NCBI GenBank assembly: GCA_001564035.1
Contig: LKMX01000013.1
Location: 1-15,460, forward strand
Reading direction: 5' to 3'
DNA length: 15,460 bases
Source of the DNA: Nanohaloarchaea archaeon PL-Br10_U2g27
GTDB lineage: Archaea > Nanohalarchaeota > Nanosalinia > Nanosalinales > Nanosalinaceae
This document shows positions 12,202 through 15,460 of the stretch, in pieces; position 1 is the first letter of the stretch; the number at the start of each line of letters is the position of its first letter. The notes beneath the pieces were generated by a model, which was not told where the DNA came from, searched no databases, and saw only the letters and a list, made by a program, of their open reading frames with translations. The translations under genes and the position numbers were made by a program.

Positions 12202-13920
12202 ATGTGCGGTATTATCGGTTATAAGGGAGAAGAAAATGCTAAAGAAAAAATAGCGGAAGGCTTGAAAAAGCTTGAGTATAGAGGCTACGACTCAGCTGGT
12301 GCGGCAATCCTCGCCAACCCATCAATTAAGGTGGAAAAAGCAGAAGGCTCAGTAGAAAACCTTTCTCACAACTTCAACGGAAAAGCAGGAATAGGGCATA
12401 CTAGATGGGCAACACACGGAGGAGTGAATAAGGCCAACGCACACCCCCATACAGATACAGAAGGAAAGATAGCAGTAGCGCACAACGGAATAATTGAAAA
12501 CCACTCCGAACTCCGAGAAAAACTTGGGGAAGAAAAATTCGAATCAGAAACAGACACAGAAGTAATACCCCACCTGCTAAAAAAGAAGCTGTCAGAAAAA
12601 AAGTTGGAAAAAGCCTTAAAAGAAACTCTATCCGAACTGAAAGGATCTTACGCAGTAACAGGCCTGATAGAATCTGGAGAAATGATAGCATTCAGAAAGG
12701 ACTCTCCTCTAGTTATAGGAGTTAAAGAAAACTCGTTCTTCGTGGCCTCAGACGTCATGCCATTCCTAGAAGACACTAACAAAGCCATATTCTTGAAAGA
12801 CGAAGATTATGCCGTAATAAGAGACGGAGAACTAAAAATATTCAATTCTGGAAAGCAAGTAAACCGGCAAATAGAAGAAATAGACTGGGACGCCGGTCAA
12901 GCCTGTAAAAACGGCTTTGAACACTTTATGAAAAAAGAGATACACGAACAACCAGAAACAGTGAAAAGAGCTGTTTTCCAAGACCGGAGCGATATTGAAG
13001 AGGCCTCAAAAATGATCAAAGACGCGAAAAAGGTTTATCTAACAGGATGCGGCACAGCAAGTTATGCTGCGATGCTAGGCGCAAAATATCTGCGCTCTCA
13101 AGGTATAGAGGCCTATGCAGAACAAAGCCACGAGTTCGAGTACATGGCCAGTCATATAGACAAAGACGATTTGGTAATTGCAGTAAGTCAGAGCGGTGAG
13201 ACCGCGGATCTCCTATCGGCGTTGAAAAAAACTGATTGCCCTGTTTTATCCGTCACAAATGTCGTAGGATCAACTCTAGCCAGAAACTCGGATAAAACCC
13301 TGTACATTAATGCAGGGCCTGAGATCGGTGTCGCTTCTACAAAGGCCTTTACAGCCCAGTTGACCGTACTGAAGCTGTTATCTTACGCAGTCGCAGGAGA
13401 AATAAGTAAGGGGCGATCTTCTCTACTCGAAACCGCGGAAAAACTTGAAGAAGTTATTAAAACAAATGAACGCGAACTGGAGAAGATTTCAGACTACCTG
13501 TTAGAAAAAGACCAGTGCTTCTTTATAGGCAGGAACAAAGGCCGAGAGTTAGCGTCTGAAGCAGCTTTAAAACTCAAAGAGCTGTCATACATCCATGCAG
13601 AGGCCTTCCCTGGAGGAGAGTTTAAACACGGAACCCTATCGCTGATTGAAGAAGGCGTACCAGTATTCGTGTTCATGCTTGATGACGAAACCAACTCGCT
13701 TTCAAACGCCGTGGAGGCCTATTCAAGAGGCGCTGAACTGATTGGCTGTGGTTTAACACGGCAAGATGTTTTCAAGTACTTTATACAGGTTCCTGAAGAT
13801 GATAACCGGGAAATTTTGGAGATAGTTCCCTTCCAGATACTGGCTTATGAGACCTCTCTAAAAAAGGGTAACAATCCTGATAAACCCCGCAACTTGGCGA
13901 AAAGCGTTACAGTAAAATAG
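12202..13920 (+). CDS. glmS: Glutamine--fructose-6-phosphate aminotransferase
   Basis: Makes glucosamine-6-phosphate from fructose-6-phosphate and glutamine, the entry to amino-sugar synthesis for glycans and surface polymers. The start is fixed by chemistry: the nucleophile must be the cysteine right after Met, so the ATG at 12202 (M-C-G-I-I-G) is used, not the one at 12193. The N-terminal class II glutaminase (1 to ~215) shows HTRWATHGGVNKANAHPH, AVAHNGIIEN and ETDTEVIPHL. Two SIS sugar-isomerase domains follow (about 250-390 with GCGTASYAAM and SQSGETADLL; about 420-560). The C-terminus PRNLAKSVTVK matches the conserved family end. 572 residues, complete. The first 450 bases are A-rich with GAA for every glutamate, whereas GAG appears at AGGCCT sites. 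Confidence 0.96.
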   Translation: MCGIIGYKGEENAKEKIAEGLKKLEYRGYDSAGAAILANPSIKVEKAEGSVENLSHNFNGKAGIGHTRWATHGGVNKANAHPHTDTEGKIAVAHNGIIENHSELREKLGEEKFESETDTEVIPHLLKKKLSEKKLEKALKETLSELKGSYAVTGLIESGEMIAFRKDSPLVIGVKENSFFVASDVMPFLEDTNKAIFLKDEDYAVIRDGELKIFNSGKQVNRQIEEIDWDAGQACKNGFEHFMKKEIHEQPETVKRAVFQDRSDIEEASKMIKDAKKVYLTGCGTASYAAMLGAKYLRSQGIEAYAEQSHEFEYMASHIDKDDLVIAVSQSGETADLLSALKKTDCPVLSVTNVVGSTLARNSDKTLYINAGPEIGVASTKAFTAQLTVLKLLSYAVAGEISKGRSSLLETAEKLEEVIKTNERELEKISDYLLEKDQCFFIGRNKGRELASEAALKLKELSYIHAEAFPGGEFKHGTLSLIEEGVPVFVFMLDDETNSLSNAVEAYSRGAELIGCGLTRQDVFKYFIQVPEDDNREILEIVPFQILAYETSLKKGNNPDKPRNLAKSVTVK

Positions 13921-13951
13921 AAAAAACCCTCTATGCAATTAAACATTTACC

Positions 13952-14443
13952 ATGAAAATGGAAAAGTTGTTAACCGTCTCAATCGCCGCAGCATTTTTAC
14001 TAGGTTTTGCCGCCTCAGAAGAACCGGACCGAATTGACTGGGAAGAATCAGACTTTGAATACTTACACGAAAATATTGAGGCCTCCGAACTAAAAGATGA
14101 GATAAACGCTAACAACGAAGAAATACCGAGTTTCGTGGAGAACATTGTAGGAGACCAGAGAATAAACGTTGACTTCCAAGAAACCAACGCCACCTATGGA
14201 GCGGAAATGAACGGCACAAAAGTAGAAAAACTTGGAACTGAAGAAGTCGATAACCCCACGTTACAGGTAAATGTCAACGAGTCCAGTCTAGACGCAGTAA
14301 TGAGCTCTGAACACGGCTTTGAAGAACTTAGAGAACAAATGGATAAAGGAGGTATCGAATACGAGGCCTTGACAACAACAAACAGGATCAGATTCTTTTT
14401 AACTGAGAGAGTGCTCGACATATTCTCATTTATCGATCTCTAA
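13952..14443 (+). CDS. Exported acidic protein of unknown function
   Basis: A 163-residue protein with an N-terminal signal: MKMEKLLTVSIAAAFLLGFA, then a small-residue cleavage region before SEEPD. The mature part is acidic with three N-x-S/T sequons (NAT, NGT, NES) that could be glycosylated outside the cell. The alternation of strands and helices towards the C-terminus (INVDFQETNATYG, TLQVNVNES, then a helix ending LDIFSFIDL) recalls SCP2-like folds, but that is a weak impression. It starts 31 bases after glmS on the same strand, so co-transcription is possible. An ATG at 13958 is an equal start candidate. AGGCCT at 14079 and 14364. Confidence 0.75.
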   Translation: MKMEKLLTVSIAAAFLLGFAASEEPDRIDWEESDFEYLHENIEASELKDEINANNEEIPSFVENIVGDQRINVDFQETNATYGAEMNGTKVEKLGTEEVDNPTLQVNVNESSLDAVMSSEHGFEELREQMDKGGIEYEALTTTNRIRFFLTERVLDIFSFIDL

Positions 14444-14453
14444 AGCAATTGGG

Positions 14454-14945
14454 TTACATTACTTGACAGTTAATGTTTCGATCCTCAAGCTCTGCCACAA
14501 ACTCATTAATGTTCATCTCTCCCTCATACGGAATCACAAGGCCCGGCTTCAAAACCACAGCCTCCCTCACAGACTCCTTAGAAGCACTCAAGAAAGCCAC
14601 GTCGACCTCATTCTCCAGACGAGAAAGACCCTCTTTTTCACCAGGACAACTGGAAAAATAGAAAGACCGCGAACCAATACTGAACCAATAACTCAATTTA
14701 TCTCCAGGCAAAGCCTTAATCAAAACACTGTAAATATCCACAACCTCTCCAGGCCTCAAAGGCTCAAAATCAGCATCGACATCAACTCCTTCAGGCCCCA
14801 CAAAAACAGTGCCACTACCTACAACATCTGAAGTAAGAAGCTGAATATCAACAGACCCATCAAAATCAAGGCCTACCCTAAACCCGGAATCATTTACCAG
14901 AAAAGAACTGCCGGACCTATCAAGCTCAAACTCCTTCCACTCCAT
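14454..14945 (-). CDS. Uncharacterised acidic beta-rich protein
   Basis: A 163-residue acidic soluble protein I do not recognise. Its first two thirds look beta-rich (FLVNDSGFRVGLDFDGSVDI, TVFVGPEGVDVDADF, YWFSIGSRSFYF). The end (GLVIPYEGEMNINEFVAELEDR) is a strand then a helix. No signal, membrane helix or metal motif. The ATG at 14945 (MEWKEF) is preferred, one at 14951 being possible; TATA-like elements on the minus strand lie near 14958-14966 and 14969-14978. The opposite strand also has an open frame, but it is basic and unlike this proteome. It converges with the exported protein gene, 10 bases apart. AGGCCT at 14751 (R-P) and 14869. Confidence 0.7.
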   Translation of the reverse strand: MEWKEFELDRSGSSFLVNDSGFRVGLDFDGSVDIQLLTSDVVGSGTVFVGPEGVDVDADFEPLRPGEVVDIYSVLIKALPGDKLSYWFSIGSRSFYFSSCPGEKEGLSRLENEVDVAFLSASKESVREAVVLKPGLVIPYEGEMNINEFVAELEDRNINCQVM

Positions 14946-15054
14946 GAACATAAAAATCTATAACGAAGCTTTTATTCATAACCAGTAAAGAAACGTACCG
15001 GTTAAAAAACTTGCCGCCACACCGATAATTACAGACAGACTTAACCCCAAAAAA

Positions 15055-15137
15055 GCGGGGGTAGCCAAGTGGTCAAAGGCGCAGGGTTTAGGACCCTGTC
15101 GGTTAGCCGTTCGCAAGTTCGAATCTTGTCCCCCGCA
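15055..15137 (+). tRNA. tRNA-Leu (anticodon UAG)
   Basis: An 83-base class II tRNA. The acceptor stem GCGGGGG pairs with CCCCCGC, discriminator A. The D arm is GCC/GGC, the anticodon stem CAGGG/CCCTG encloses loop TTTAGGA (anticodon UAG, reading CUA), and a long variable arm with stem CGG/CCG is typical of leucine. The T arm is GCAAG-TTCGAAT-CTTGT with one G-U pair. No intron; CCA not encoded. A TATA-like TTAAAAAAC near 15002-15010 lies upstream. Confidence 0.94.
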
Positions 15138-15420
15138 CTCTAACTAACTGTTCGAGACTATTCTGGGTTTAAACCAGAGAATTCTTCTGGTTCCGCCATT
15201 TGATTAAGTCTAGTGCTTATCAATTCAAACCAGTTTAATCTCGATTAACTGAAACCGTGCCTATTAGATTATCCTTCTTCATCCAACAGCGAAATTCAAA
15301 TATGTCAACCACACAGTTTGTGAACTTACAGCATGATAGGACTACCACTAACTGTTTGGGAAGAATTATATTATTTTAAATACAAAAAAACTTGTGAGAT
15401 CCTTCAAAAATTATATCAGC
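15138..15420. other. Intergenic region with imperfect palindromes
   Basis: No convincing gene. It contains TCTGGGTTTAAACCAGA (15162-15178), an offset palindrome, and an inverted pair CAGTTTAATC / GATTAACTG (15231-15251) with a two-base loop and one bulge. A TATA-like stretch ATTATATTATTTTAAATA at about 15366-15381 precedes the gene at the right edge. A 31-codon frame at 15333-15428 is basic in character and not accepted. No AGGCCT occurs here. Confidence 0.4.
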
Positions 15421-15460
15421 GTGTCTAAGCGAGATATTGGTGCAGGTTTCGTGCTCGGCG
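15421..15460 (+). CDS. Start of a probable YtxH-like protein (3' end outside window)
   Basis: From GTG the frame reads MSKRDIGAGFVLG and runs off the window. The pattern, a short basic start and then a glycine-rich hydrophobic stretch (GAGFVLG), is how YtxH-domain proteins begin; these are small membrane-anchored proteins with a coiled tail, of unclear role. An in-frame GTG at 15394 is a longer alternative but lies at or before the transcript start predicted from the TATA element at 15366-15381. With 13 residues visible the family call is tentative. Confidence 0.45.
   Translation, partial: MSKRDIGAGFVLG

Larger units (their letters stand above)
408..14874. repeat. Highly iterated palindrome AGGCCT (57 copies)
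   Basis: First-base positions: 408, 1290, 2141, 2323, 2405, 2445, 2950, 3470, 3615, 3691, 3823, 3947, 4127, 4175, 4448, 4769, 5099, 5177, 5929, 6461, 6777, 7279, 7644, 7832, 7890, 7940, 8148, 8418, 8688, 8763, 8778, 9243, 9401, 9684, 9756, 10386, 10584, 10725, 11056, 11159, 11318, 11367, 11441, 11744, 11830, 11888, 12047, 12660, 13001, 13109, 13343, 13601, 13715, 14079, 14364, 14751, 14869. Equal base use would give about 3.8 copies. Bases before the hexamer are T 20, G 16, C 12, A 9, so the motif does not extend clearly. By eye about 35 other GGCC sites exist, so roughly 60% of all GGCC is flanked by A and T in this way. Most copies are in genes, four are intergenic and one is in tRNA-Ala. 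Confidence 0.9.

Noticed and set aside
14463..14831. A 122-residue open frame on the + strand
   Set aside because: Its product is basic and rich in R, N, H and T, unlike the acidic proteome here, and it lies opposite a more typical acidic gene at 14454-14945.
408..14874. AGGCCT as a CRISPR array or ordinary dispersed repeat element
   Set aside because: Only the six-base core recurs; flanks differ and spacing is irregular, so there are no repeat-spacer units or copies of a longer element.
364..15137. Integrated mobile element bounded by the two tRNA genes
   Set aside because: The 3' ends of tRNA-Ala and tRNA-Leu differ, and no direct repeat of either, no integrase and no transposase is visible.
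15333..15428. A 31-codon + strand frame with a TATA-like sequence upstream
   Set aside because: The product is basic and aromatic-rich, matches nothing I know, and overlaps the start of the better-supported GTG-started gene at 15421.

Overview
The window looks like chromosomal DNA from a small-genome halophilic archaeon, most likely a nanohaloarchaeon (DPANN). Four things point that way. Almost every protein is strongly acidic, as in salt-in halophiles, while base composition is only moderate in GC. A class III (archaeal) prepilin signal is present. Promoters are TATA-type and sit about 26 bases upstream of start codons, which implies mostly leaderless mRNAs. Genes are short and packed, with convergent genes that share stop-codon bases. 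The lineage call is inference; halophile and archaeon are well supported.

Layout. 1-440: the tail of a metallophosphoesterase and tRNA-Ala(GGC). 442-2031 (-): a pilin-like surface protein carrying PKD, fibronectin-III and lectin-like domains that stops 4 bases from the tRNA. 2358-5213: a small M50 site-2 protease, an unknown acidic protein, a DUF123 nuclease-like protein, two very small membrane proteins, a DUF378 membrane protein, a histone-fold candidate and an unknown helical protein. 5242-6230: a run of very small genes, of which three or four are predicted zinc binders and one is a membrane protein. 6231-7693 (-): an operon of PDZ site-2 protease, 2Fe-2S ferredoxin and a 32-residue zinc ribbon. 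7776-10106: rhomboid protease, TraB/TIKI-family membrane protein and protein isoaspartate methyltransferase. 10103-12060 (-): a winged-helix regulator with a PD-(D/E)XK nuclease-like gene behind it. 12202-14945: glmS, an exported acidic protein and an unknown protein. 15055-15137: tRNA-Leu(UAG). 15421 to the end: the start of a probable YtxH-like gene.

The most striking signal is not a gene. The palindrome AGGCCT occurs 57 times in 15,460 bases, about one per 271 bases, where about 4 are expected. It lies in genes on both strands, in several reading frames, in intergenic DNA and in a tRNA gene. It resembles a highly iterated palindrome such as cyanobacterial HIP1, but with a different sequence that I do not recognise as described.

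Thematically, four predicted membrane-linked proteolysis proteins (two site-2 proteases, a rhomboid, a TraB/TIKI protein) lie within about 7 kb, and one is translationally coupled to a ferredoxin and a zinc ribbon. Several coding starts below were moved from the longest possible reading to the one that fits TATA spacing, a ribosome binding site or a required N-terminal residue; the reason is given in each entry.
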